64,000 bases of DNA from Mytilus californianus (Eukaryota > Mollusca > Bivalvia > Mytilida > Mytilidae). Position numbers and translations under genes: made by a program. This document shows positions 48,595 through 60,500 of the stretch, piece by piece. The DNA is taken from contig NW_026262734.1 in assembly GCF_021869535.1 (NCBI RefSeq), positions 96,663,285 to 96,727,284 of the forward strand, given 5' to 3'. The notes below the pieces were generated by a model. That model was given only the letters and a program-made list of their open reading frames with translations, made no database searches and was not told the DNA's origin. Numbering within the stretch: position 1 is the first letter of the stretch; each line of letters begins with the position of its first letter.

Positions 48595-49640
48595 TATTCT
48601 TACCCCCACCCCTCTTCAATTTGAGAATGTGCTTTTATCTTGTAAACGGTCGAGATCCCCACCCCTAAACCATATATATTCTTGTATGGGTCAATAAAAC
48701 AAATCAAATGAAATATAGGGGAAGTCCATGTGTGGTCACCCCCACCCCCTTCTTTTTGAAAACTTGTAAACGGTCGAGATCCCCACCCCTAAACCATATA
48801 TATTCTTGAACGGGACAATAAAACAAATCAAATGAAATTGAGGGGAAGTCCCCTGGGGTAAACCCCACCCCCTTCTTTTTGAAAACTTGTAAATGGTCAA
48901 GATCCCCACCCTGAACCATATATATTCTTGTATGGGACAATAAAACTAATCAAATTAAGTAAAAGGCGAGTCCCCTGGGGTCACCCCAACCCCCTCCTGT
49001 TTGAGAACTTGTAAACGGTCGAGATCCCCACCCCTAAACCATATATATTCTTATATGGGACAATAACACAAATCAAATGAAAATATAGGGGAACTCCATG
49101 GGGGTCACCCCCACCCCCTTCTTTTTGAAAACTTGTAAATGGTCAAGGTCCCCACCCCGAAACCATATATATTCGTGTAGGGGACAATAAAACAAATCAA
49201 ATGAAATATAGAAGAAGTCCATGGGGGGAACCCCCACCCCCCTTTTTGATAACTTGTAAACGGTCGAGATCCCCACCCCAAAACCATATATATTCTTGTA
49301 TGGTACAATAAAACAAATCAAATGAAATAAAAGGCGAGTCCCCTGGGGTCACCTCACCCACTCCTGTTTGAGAACTTGTAAACGGTCGAGATCCTCACCC
49401 CTAATCCATATATATTCTTGTATGGGACAACAAAACAAATCAAATGGAATATAGAGAAAGTCCATTGGGGTAACCCCCATCCCCCTTCTTTTTGATAACT
49501 TGTAAATGGTCGAGATCCCCACCCCTAAACCATATTTATTCTTGAATGGGACAATAAAACAAATCAAATGAAATATAAGGCGAGTCCCCTTGGGTCACCC
49601 CACCCCCTCCTATTTAAGAACTTGTAAACGGTCGAGCTTT
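48595..49640. repeat. ~124-bp tandem repeat, about 9 copies
   Basis: GTAAACGGTCGAGATCCCC recurs at about 48642, 48765, 48890, 49011, 49131, 49253, 49376, 49501 and 49622. Each unit also has CCATATATATTCTTG and CAATAAAACAAATCAAATGA. Minus-strand frames here encode repeats of a short peptide and are not genes. Confidence 0.9.
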
Positions 49641-49654
49641 TCATTATTAATAAG

Positions 49655-50490
49655 ATAATACCACATTGAGGTCCAAAGGGTCCTAAATTAAACTTTTGTT
49701 TAATTTCATCAAAAATCGAATTCTTTGGTGCTTTGCTATGCTGATTCTAACAATGTTTGAGTGTTAAATCATATCTAATTTTAGAGAACTTAGTCATCAC
49801 TGGTTGTTGTTATTATATTATTGATTATAATTTGAAAAATTGCATCATATCTTATCTTAGAGAACTATTTATCCAGTTTTGAGTTATTTCCATTTGCACA
49901 GAAAATATTATGGATAAAATTAACCTGTGTTTCATTTCAACATAAATTAAACTTTATAAAATATATATAGGGTTCTTTCAAATGCTGAATCTAAACTCTA
50001 TTTAAATATTAGATTTTTAGGCCCAGTTTTCAAATTGGTCCAAATCAGGGTCCAAAATTAAACTTTGTTTGATTCAACAAAAATTGAATTTATGGGGTTC
50101 TTTGAAATGCTGAATCTAACCATGTATTGAGAGATTTTGGATTGTGGGCTCCTTTATCAAATTGGTCCACATTGAGGTCCAAAGGGTCCTAGATTAAACT
50201 TTTGTCTGATTTCATCAAAAATTGAATTCTTGGGGTTCTCTGATATGCTGATTCTAATATGTACTTAGATTTTGGATATTGGACCATAATAGGTATTTAA
50301 ATGTCCAATTTCAAATATATCAGTTCTTTGACTACATTCATTTTGTGTCACAAACCTATGATGTGTCAAATATTCAATCACAATCCAAATTCAGAGCTGT
50401 TTTAAGTTTAAATGTAGTGTCCATACTTGCTCAACTGTTCAGGGTTCGACCTCTGCAGGAAAATCCGGTTTGCTGTCTGTCTGACAGCCT
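49655..50490 (+). mobile_element. family A-like array with a different 3' end
   Basis: Diverged ~130-bp monomers (ACATTGAGGTCCAAAGGGTC, GGGGTTCTTTGAAATGC) lead into GTGTCACAAACCTATG and GTTCAGGGTTCGACCTCTGC. The GCGGTCGTAT end is replaced by a hairpin GCTGTC/GACAGC and CTCTTGTT (about 50470-50496). This may be a sister family with its own terminus. Confidence 0.55.
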
Positions 50491-50626
50491 CTTGTTAAAA
50501 TGACATTTGACTTTATACTGTATGAAGATTATTTATTCCTATTTTTATGTAGAAATCACCGATGATTTTTTAATAAATTAGATAAATACATGTTTTATAA
50601 TAATCATTTTATAAGGAATGACTGTT

Positions 50627-50752
50627 ATATTTTTTCTGTCTATTCGAAATAACCTAAAAAATGTGGTGCACACTTTTAAATAAACCTCTACGCGGGTTAT
50701 TCAGTATGCACCACATTTTTGATGTTATTTCTTCATAGACAGGAAAAAATAT
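50627..50752. mobile_element. foldback MITE
   Basis: The left arm ATATTTTTTCTGTCTATTCG...AATGTGGTGCA (50627-50670) is inverse to TGCACCACATTTTTGATG...GACAGGAAAAAATAT (50707-50752). The stem is about 40 bp with a loop of about 36 bp. Confidence 0.75.
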
Positions 50753-51340
50753 TACATTAATATTTAACTGAATAAAAAAAAACGATGTCTTTACAGCAAA
50801 AAATGCCGTTTTTTCCGAAATCATTAACATTTAATAAATAAAAAAAATATTTCCAAAGAATTGTCACACAAACTAAGACGAGGCTTATGTTAAGAAGATA
50901 TTCCAAACCGTTTTACCAAAATCCGCATGTGTATATCTTTTGAAGCAAAAAAGTTAAGTATGTCTGTCCAAAGAATACTGTCTAAGAAACCGAAATTTAA
51001 GTAAATGTCTAAAATTTCGACCCCATTTATCTCTAAATTTAGCACATGAAGGATTATTTTTTATTACATATTTGAATTAACCAGGTGAAAAATAGCTTGT
51101 ATGCAAATTTGAGTAAAAAAAATCACCGTGGGATCAAAACTGTACTGTACTGTACAGTATCGTATGCCCTTGATTCCCTTCTAAACAAATTACTTTTCTT
51201 CAAGAAATTTAGAATCATATCTAATCAATAAGGACAGAAAACACTCTCAAATACAATAATCATGAAAAAAATTAATGTCCAAAAGCAGACACAAGGTTAC
51301 GTTGTTTATGGTGTCTCGGACATTCTTTCTTGAGTTATAA

Positions 51341-51412
51341 TTCCGGAACTAACGATTTCCGGACATGTATCAGATATTACTGTATACCGGAAGTTTTTAT
51401 TCTCCTAGCAAC
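51341..51412 (+). promoter_or_regulatory. CFAP119 promoter: RFX X-box-like site and ETS sites
   Basis: ATTCTC-CT-AGCAAC (51399-51412) fits the degenerate X-box consensus RYYNYY-N(1-3)-RRNRAC bound by RFX factors, which drive ciliary genes. It ends 35 bp before the ATG. ACCGGAAGT (51386-51394) is a full ETS/GABP core, and TTCCGGAA (51341-51348) is another ETS-like site. The X-box consensus is loose, so the weight comes from its position before a ciliary gene. Confidence 0.5.
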
Positions 51413-51447
51413 TGCACTTCCGACATCTAACAGAAAAACGTATTAAA

Positions 51448-51501
51448 ATGCTACTTGAATCACAAGAAATGCAGGTTCAAGAAATCCCTAAACTTATACA
51501 G
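51448..51501 (+). CDS. CFAP119: CFAP119 exon 1 (residues 1-18)
   Basis: It encodes MLLESQEMQVQEIPKLIQ, then donor GTACAT, phase 0. The N-terminus is poorly conserved in the family, so this start is supported mainly by phase, promoter sites and reading frame. Confidence 0.7.
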
Positions 51502-54500
51502 GTACATGTTATTCCCCAATCCATTCACCATTCAAGGTGAAATACAAACGAATAAAATATTCTGCTGTTTATGTCGTCCTTAAGCCAGGGATCACCAAAA
51601 CTGGCAAAAGTCCTTTACCATGTTTACATCCGATGTTCTTCATATACAGTGAAATATTGTAAGTCTGAACGCCTTTAAAATTTTTGCATTGAAAGACAGT
51701 ATACAGGTTTATATGGTACCAGACTTGCAGGTGCTACTCTGTTGAGTTCCCAAAGATTATTTCTATTCTAATAGGACAAATAAGGCAATTCTTTTGGATC
51801 AAAGCGCTCTAGGTGAAGGCAAACATTTGCCGTTCCCGAAAATAAACACACTATTGATATTGACATAAAAGAACTGAGAAAACTGTGAACTAGTGACATG
51901 CTTAAACTATTCAAAATAGCGTACTTAGGTTTGGATGAATTTAAATGATAATCATACTTATATGTAAAACAATAGGGCACTTCACGGTTAGTTCGGCCAT
52001 ATTGGATAGGGGGCAGATTTTCATAATGGAGGTAAAAATGGTGTGAAAAATTCGGGAAAACCACATTAAAACAGAGCAGTTGCTTGGAAACATGCATAGG
52101 ATTTCCCATACTTTCATACTACATGTATTTCCACCTCTTTCAAAAAAATCTGCCCCCTATCCAATATGGCCGAACTAACTGTGAAGAGCTCTATTGGCTT
52201 TTAACAAATTTTAGCATCGTTTGTTTATGTTTCCTTGTTTTGGTGACTTTCAGTTTCACAACCGTGCATTTTCCTGTAAAATGCTTATATTATGTCATCG
52301 TTCAATAACGTCATTTACACAAAGTCTGGTAGCATATGTCGTGGGAGTATGATCAGAACAGCCCGAACAAATCATGACGTTGCCGATCAGCTGACATACA
52401 ATATATTCATATTTTACCACGGTGTGTACTCAAAGTGTTTGAACAACTTCATATTAGAATGGTGCACATTTACTTTACTTGTTACCTTAAATCAACCAGT
52501 ACTAGTAGGTAATTGTAATATTATTTTTTCCTGTAAAATTTTGAATGAACATTACCATAATATTTAAAAAAAAATATTTACTTTTTTTTAAGATATAGCT
52601 CCCATAAATTATATGCATTTAAAAAAAAGACCAGCATAAAAAACATTGAATATTGAATAGAATGAGCAATGGAAGACAGTATACACCGGTATCCTACTGT
52701 TGCCTTTATCTATGGCATATATGTGTTAGAACTGCACATACCTCCAAATTGTATGAAATTGTCTATCACCTTAGGGAACGACCATTTAACTTCAAGGGTG
52801 AGGGGGGGTTGTTATGGTTTTTTCCTAAAAAAATATTCTGATCCCCAATTTGATGAAAAAAATAATGTGGTCAAGCAGATGACAAAAAAAATATTCTGAA
52901 TCCAGATCTTTCCCATACCTTGTGTTAAATTTTGAAAAAAAAAATTCTGACACAGACAAAAAACCATAAACCCCTGCCCCCTCTTGAAGTTAAATGGTTG
53001 CTCCCTAACAATGTTCTGAATTTTGAATACTGTAAACCTTACATATCATATTTCATAAATGTTTAAATGACAAAAAAGTTGAATTGAAAAAATATAATAA
53101 GCCTTACTGTTTTCTACTTGAAGGTTTTACACAACAACCTCCTTAAAATACAAATACAATAAGATGTGAATCTTGTACGACTTCATGCAAATTATCCTTA
53201 CAGGAAGCTTGCAGCTTATTAATGTAGCTTTCAACCTTATTCAGAGATCTGTGGTACTTCGATGTCTTCAGAAAATTACTAAGCTAAATCAATTTAATGA
53301 AACAATTGCACTTATAGTATTATATACATAATGTGACATGATAAAATAAGACACTTTAATTTCAAAGTTGTTACATGAACATGTATGATCTTTTGTCATA
53401 TAATTTTTTTCAGCCAAGAGACCACAGAGCTAAAGTTTGCGTGTGGTAGGTACACTTTTTATAAGCCCGTCATAGACTGCTAGGACATATTATGGTACCC
53501 GTTTACCATAGTAAGTCAACCATATATAAACCATATACAATGAAATTCATTGAATGAATAAGTCTTGAGATGTAGCATTTGATTATTTTAACATATTGAT
53601 TCATTTTTACAGAATATGAAAATTATTTATATCTGCTTAAAAAAAATTTGGTTGAAACAAAAGAGAACTTACCAAATCCCTTTTCAATACAAGTTATCAT
53701 TATTGGAGAATTTTGGCAAAGAGGAGATAATTATAAATTTGCATTGCTGCCAAATTATCTAGACTGATATTTAAAAACTAACAAGGGAGAAAAAGTTTGT
53801 CGTTTTTCCATGATATGACTTTGACTTCTTATTTTACAGGGCAGATTTAACAGTTGATGACGTGGATCGCATCAGTGAATCATTGAACTCTGACCATGTT
53901 AGACAGTAAGTCATGCTTTAATAATCCAGAAAGTGTTATCTCAATTTAGTTTAAGGTGGAGGGGGGGGGGGGGGTCTTAATTAAAATCCACAGAATTTTT
54001 AAATAAATTGTCAAAATGTAGTTTTTATCATGCTTTTTTCCAAAACATAATAAAAAGTATGGGTCACGGATTTTTTTTCACGTTACAGGTTGTGCAAAAT
54101 TGTCAGATTTTGTATAGATTATGCATGGAAAATCCAATTTTGTGTGATAAAAAGAAAACTACAACATAGAATTTTAAGTTGAAATGTGAGAAGATAGCTC
54201 TTATAACATGCTTTCAGATAAGAAAAAGAAAAAATGGGATCAACTTGTTTTCTTGCTACATATTGAAATAGGTAAATTCATGACACTTTCTATTATAAAA
54301 ATTATTTTATCAGAGTTATCTCCCCTACTATCTGAATTATCTCCCCTTATGTGGCAAAGTTGAATAAAAATGAATCAAACATAAATAATGTGTTTTTTAG
54401 AGAAAAAACAGCCGTAAATATGAACCACATAATTTTCTATATTAACATGAAAAGTCTTACACATGAATTACATATTACTCTCAAAATTTGCACATATCAT

Positions 54501-57500
54501 TAAAGATCTAGACCAATTGTTATCTGCTACTTTAAAATCCAAGATGGAGGAAGACACCCCAGCCACCTTAAACAGTATTTATTAATGAAAAATTATAACA
54601 ATGAAGTAGTACAATTTTACATAAAATTCAGATATGGGATTAGGAAACAAGTTTGGAAAAACTTTTATAAATCCGTCTCCCGATCTTATCTCAATTTACT
54701 CCTGTATAATGGGAAATATAATATGTAGAACTGGCCACACAATATAAAAACTTTCTTTAAGATATTGAAATACAGCTTGTCAAATATAGACTTGAAGCAT
54801 ATGTATTGGCCCAGCTTTCCACCACTAAAATATTGTAAACATATATGCAGAGTTACCTCTCTTGGTAGAACTACAGTCAACTGTAATTTTTAAAGGGGAA
54901 TTCCAAGTGCTTTATAAAACAGACACTTTGAAGTTCGTTTACACTTTATACAATTTACAATACCTGTATGTCATCTGATATATAAGCATAATACAACAGC
55001 AATCTTCTGATCCCACATGTCTAAAGTAAGAAATTAATTTCAAATTTGTTTGCTCCATCCCAATTTAAAATGTATTAACTGGTAATTGTTTTGACTCAAT
55101 TGGATAAATAATGAAACAAAAAGTACAAACGAATTTCCGTAACACACTTTCCACTAGGTTCCCATTTTTAGAACTCAAGTGCATTGAGTCCTAGATTGCA
55201 ATTTATAACTTGGGGTTAGACCTGTATTTTGTCTTATCTTTCCAGAGTTTTGGCTGACATATTCCACGGGGTTAGACCTGTATTTTGTCTTATCTTTCCA
55301 GAGTTTTGGCTGACATATTCCACGGGGTTAGACCTGTATTTTGTCTTATTTTTCCAGAGTTTTGGCTGACATATTCCACGGGGTAAGACCTGTATTTTGT
55401 CTTATCTTTCCAGAGTTTTAGCTGACATATTCCACCTGGATGACTTTAGGACCAATATAAAGACAGGGATTGTTATGGATCTGTATTTTTATACAATCAT
55501 GTTTGCCAGAGAAAATAACTTCAACAGAGAGAAAATGTCTGCCGTGTTCTCTATCGTCAAGAAGACACATGAAGTTTGTATTGGTATGTTATGTTTTTTA
55601 CTTATATGGAATTGATGACATTCAAAATCAACATGTAAAATATAATTTAAATATGTTAGAGGAGTTACCAGATTATCTCCCCTCCCTGCTCAATTTTCAT
55701 TATTCTGTTTCCTAAAAATAGAACAGGACTTTTTGTATGTAGTAATAAATTATATACCGGTATTATAAGTCCAGTTTCTAAATATTAGTCTTCTTGATTT
55801 ATTTAATAAAAAACAGCCTTTCTATTAATCCCTAGATTTTAGTAAAAACTTCCCATGTCAAAAATAGATGTAAAATTTCATACAATGGCAGATTATGATG
55901 TGCCCCCTTCCTTGACGAAAAAAAAAGCTGTTTTTTTTATCAGTTGCATGAAAAGTGCAGTATTTGGAAACGTTTTCAGCTATAGAGAAATTGTTGTATT
56001 TGACATACATGTTGAAGGTAATGATATTTTCAAGTTATAATTTTTCAGAGACTCCATTTGGAAATGTAGACCAGACGTTTAATTATTTTAAAGAATTGGT
56101 TCTGTGTCATGCTGTCAATGTAAGTTTTATCTTTAGATAAAACTAGAGGTTCTAAAGAGCCTGTGTCGCTCACCTGCTTATTCAACAAGAGCCACTTTTT
56201 AGTAAAAATCTTCATAAAAGGGGAATTAATCTAGTAAGTGTTAATTGACAATTTCAGTCATGTTGACATGTTTGTAGATCTTATCCTGCTGATAATTTTT
56301 CCTTTCTCTTTATCTATTGTAGTTTTCAAGATAATAGACAAAAAATGCATAAAAATGTTAAAAATTATCATTCAAGGGAAATATTTCAAAAAACAAGTCG
56401 ACTGAAAATTTCACCATTATGGAACATTTGTAGATCTTGTCTTGCTGATCATTTGTGCTATTAAAAGTTTCTATCTATCTATTACAGTTTTCAAGATAAT
56501 AGGGAAAAAATGGGGAAAATCATAATTAAAGGTCAATAACTTCAATAAAGAGTCGTCTTACGTTTTTGGTTATGTTTGACTTATTTGTAGATCTTATCTT
56601 GCTGATCATTTTTGCTTTTAAAGATTGTCTTTATCTATTATAATTTTCGAGATAATAGGCAAAAGTTTTTAAAATGGTCTTTTAGGCTAATGTAACTTTA
56701 CAGGGACAGCACAGTTAGTTTTGAGTTATATGAAGTGGATTAAGTACGAAAATGACAGAATACATAGTAAATATAACATACTTTAATCCTTTCTGTGTGT
56801 CCACGGTTGTTGTGCTCCCAACAAAATTTTTTATATTGTTACAGAGACAACCACTTAATATTGGATGGTCAGAAAAATGAGAAAAGATAGTTAATTCAAA
56901 TATTTACTTCAGACATTTCTATGTTTTCACATTTTATACCCACAAAACCATTTCATATTTTATAGAGATCACCACACAGTATTGAGTTATTTATAGCAGA
57001 TGAAGTCCGAAAAATCTTATAACACACAGATAATACACATTTGTATGTGTCCTAACGTTTATACTTACAACATAATTTCATGTTTTTACAGAGACCACCA
57101 CATAGTATTGAGTTATTTAATGCAGATGAAGTCAGAAAAATAACAGAATACACAGTCAATACATACTTCAGACATTTCAAAATGTACAAATATGCCTTCA
57201 CACCACTGGTAAGTATGGGTTTTAAATTGTATATACTTACAGTATGTATTAATAAAGAGAAAGCAACAGCTTTGACAATGGCTACTTGAATTTATTAGAA
57301 AGAATAATGTAACAAAAAAAGCTTTTTTTAGGTCTTTGAAAGCAATATTACGGGTATTTGAAATCTATAGGCGATTTCTCCAATCATGTCTTTCACTGGA
57401 AAAGATGGTCAATTTTGCAGGCCTTTATGACGTCATTTACCAGATAGAAGGCGTGCCTGTATCCCTGCTCTATTAAAGTTGAAAGCACTTTCAGAATCGT

Positions 57501-60500
57501 CATTCTGCAGGGTAGTCTAGAAATAATTTATATTCCGTAAGTACATAATCTTAATTCCCATACAACTGAAGGGAGGATGACCAACTTATTAGATTTTAAT
57601 TTCCAAAATATTCTACAGTATAAGATCAAACTTTTTCAGCCGTTTGCTCAACATGTGTTGGAAGTGATGATGCCTACATTTTGGTCACGTGGTGATGGAA
57701 GTCACATGACAGATTCAACTAACTACAGTATCCTGGAACTGGCGTATTAGCAGTAGAACAATTCACAACATTTTAATATGGAAAAGACTGTAAACAAATT
57801 TATTGGTGGTTAGGGGTCATTAGAAAATACCCATAAAGAACCCTGTCAGAATTTTCTCTTAAGCAGCCATAGGACAATTCCAAAAGTTTAGCATGTAAAG
57901 CAAAACATTTATGTCTAAAACATTATGTTAATTGTAATATAATATATGTATGTATGTTACTTTTTTACAGGTAAGATTAGACCTGTCATTATCTTATGTT
58001 GGATTACCTGTCACACCCCCACCATCTGAAGGTAAGGTTTTGTATTTTATTTATATATAAAGAGTTACTTTCCTTGATAACTATTTCATTTGAACATCCT
58101 AATACTGCAGATGTGCTTATTGTGCAGTCAATTTATAGTATTTGTATAGACATTTGTTAAAAACATTAACTGGCTTTATAAAGCCTTGATTTTCACCACA
58201 GCTGGTGGTCAAAAACGCACCATTTTCAATTTTCAATTTCAATTGTCAAATCAGGCACCAAAACAAGAATTTTAAAGTTTCAGCCCTCTTTGGTAAAGTG
58301 TGGATAAGTCAACCAGTTTAACCATGTGTAATTTTTCAACGTTACAATCTCTGTGGTAGGACATTCGATCAGGTAAGAGCAACTAAAAGAAATAAAATCA
58401 AGCTTTCAATCATGCAGTGCAATTTGGGGAAAAAACTAGTTTAACAATTAATTTTATTTTATTCCCCAAATTGCACTGTAAACAGTTAATTTTCCCCCTA
58501 AATTGCACTGTAAACAGTTAATTTTCCCCCTAAATTGCACTGCATGGTTGTAAGTTTGATTTTACTTCTTTTAGTTGCTCTAACTTGACCGAGTACCAGA
58601 ATGTCCTACGACACAGTAGGTAACCTATAAAAATTATATCTTAAGAAATAAAAAGTCAGTAATATGAAAATAGTCTATATAAAAAAAATATCTTGGAATG
58701 AGAAGCTTCTTAAGATAATAGTGATAGTTTGACCTTTGGTTTGACCAATGTTGTAAACATTTTAGTTGATGACGATGGTGATGAGGATATTATTTTGTAT
58801 ACTGCAAATGGTTCAGGTATAGAATGAAATAGCTTCTAGGAAATATAAGAGTTTTGCTAGATATTATTTTGAAGTAGATAGTTTAAAAAAAAGTTTCTAG
58901 GAGAGTCTTAATTGTTTGCTTACATGAAGCCAGTGTTTCAGCAGAAATTATATAACTTTCACACTGATCATGTATGCAGTACAAAGTGGGTTTAATTGTT
59001 TATATATATAGTCAAACCAAAAGTTAACACTGAACACAACAATTTGACTTTTTGTTATTTGGAGTATACAAAGGTGCTCCTCCAGAAAGAAAAGAATGGG
59101 ATCAGAGGGCACTCTTTATTTTATTCCACTATTCATAAAATTTGAATTGATTTTTCCGTTTACCTTTTGTAATGCTCCGTCTGCCTCGTCTTCAGTAAAT
59201 ACTACTTCTTAATTGAAATACATTCTGACCTGTATACAAATTATTCCTACGAATTTCAGATTAAACAAGCATTCTGAGAGTATTGCATGGCAATACATAG
59301 TCCCCTACCGGTTAAAAATTAATTGTACTGGAACAAAATGCTAACTTGATCTATAACTGGTCATGGTGTAAACTATACAACAAATATCAAGTCAATATCT
59401 TCAAGCATGACGAAAAAAAGTGTGAAAAACTGATAGTTTAAGTGAATTTTTGAAGTCCAAGGACCATAACTCTGCAAAAATCATCAAACAGAAACGAAAT
59501 TCAAACTTGGTCTGTAACTTGTCATGATAAAACAATGTACCAATTATTAAATCAATATCTTCAAGAATAATGAAAAAAAGTGCGGAAAACTGAATATTTG
59601 AGGGATTTTTTCAAGTCCAAGGACTATAACTCTGCACAAAATTATCAGACCAGAACAAAATTCGAACTTGATCTGTAACTTGTTATGATAAAACAATATA
59701 CCAAGTATCAATCAATATCTTCAAGCATGAAGAAAAAAAGTGTGGAAAACTGATTTGCCGAACTGACAGACGGACAGACAGACAGACAGAAGGACGGAGT
59801 GCAAACCTAAAGTCCCCTTCGACTTCGTCGGTAGGGGACTAATAAGTTATGGGCAAAAAATTATTTTCTTGTATCAAATAAAAATTTACCTAAATTCAGG
59901 TCCGTAAATTTAAGTTTGAAAATGTTAAAATGGATAGCATGCTGCTCTGTCCTATTGCTGAATGAAAATGTAAATTTTTAATTGAAAAATTAAAATCTTT
60001 TGAAAAAAACTATTTCATATCATATTTGGTTTAAAACACCTTTTAAAAATAAATTCATAAATTATTGTCTTGTCAGTTTGGATTATTATAATTTAAAAGA
60101 AAAATATTAAATCAGAAGTTGCTTGACAACAAAATATTCTCTGACATTTTTATTTAAAGAAAAAAACATCTTCTCTTCCTTAATATCCCTTGCTCCACCA
60201 CTTAAATTACAGATGTAAAGAAAAAGCGCCTTCTCTTCCTTATATATTTATCAAAATCTTTTTTCCCCCTGGTGGTTAAAGAAAATCTGCTAATCCTCAC
60301 TATTACTTCTATTGCAAAATATAATAATTGTGTCCATCCTAAATTGCAAAAGTTTGGTGGTCAAAATCTTCAGACCACCACTTTTCGAGAACTCCAACTT
60401 TATACACCACAATTATTTCCTGTAATACCAGGTATGGCTGACCAAATGACAAGTTTAACAACCAATAAACTTACAAGTTTACTTTTGTGTGTATATTTGT

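Larger units (their letters stand above)
47837..51171. mobile_element. 3.3-kb element with 18-bp terminal inverted repeats
   Basis: The left end AAGGGCATACGATACAGT (47837-47854) matches the inverse of the right end ACAGTATCGTATGCCCTT (51154-51171) at 17 of 18 positions. Inside lie a ~124-bp array (48595-49640), family A-like monomers (49655-50490) and a palindrome (50627-50752). No transposase frame and no clear target duplication were seen, so the boundaries are supported only by the repeats. Confidence 0.6.

Noticed and set aside
48704-49567. Minus-strand frames with repeated MICFIVP / YIWFRGGDLD peptides
   Set aside because: Translations of the ~124-bp tandem repeat.
52084-52308. 74-codon + frame and the 113-codon minus frame at 51768-52109
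   Set aside because: Both read through the ~50-bp arms of the MITE at 51970-52196.
60387-60432. Extra CFAP119 exon between CTTCAG and GTATGG
   Set aside because: It would end in phase 2, while the following exon (61288) needs phase 1, so it breaks the frame.
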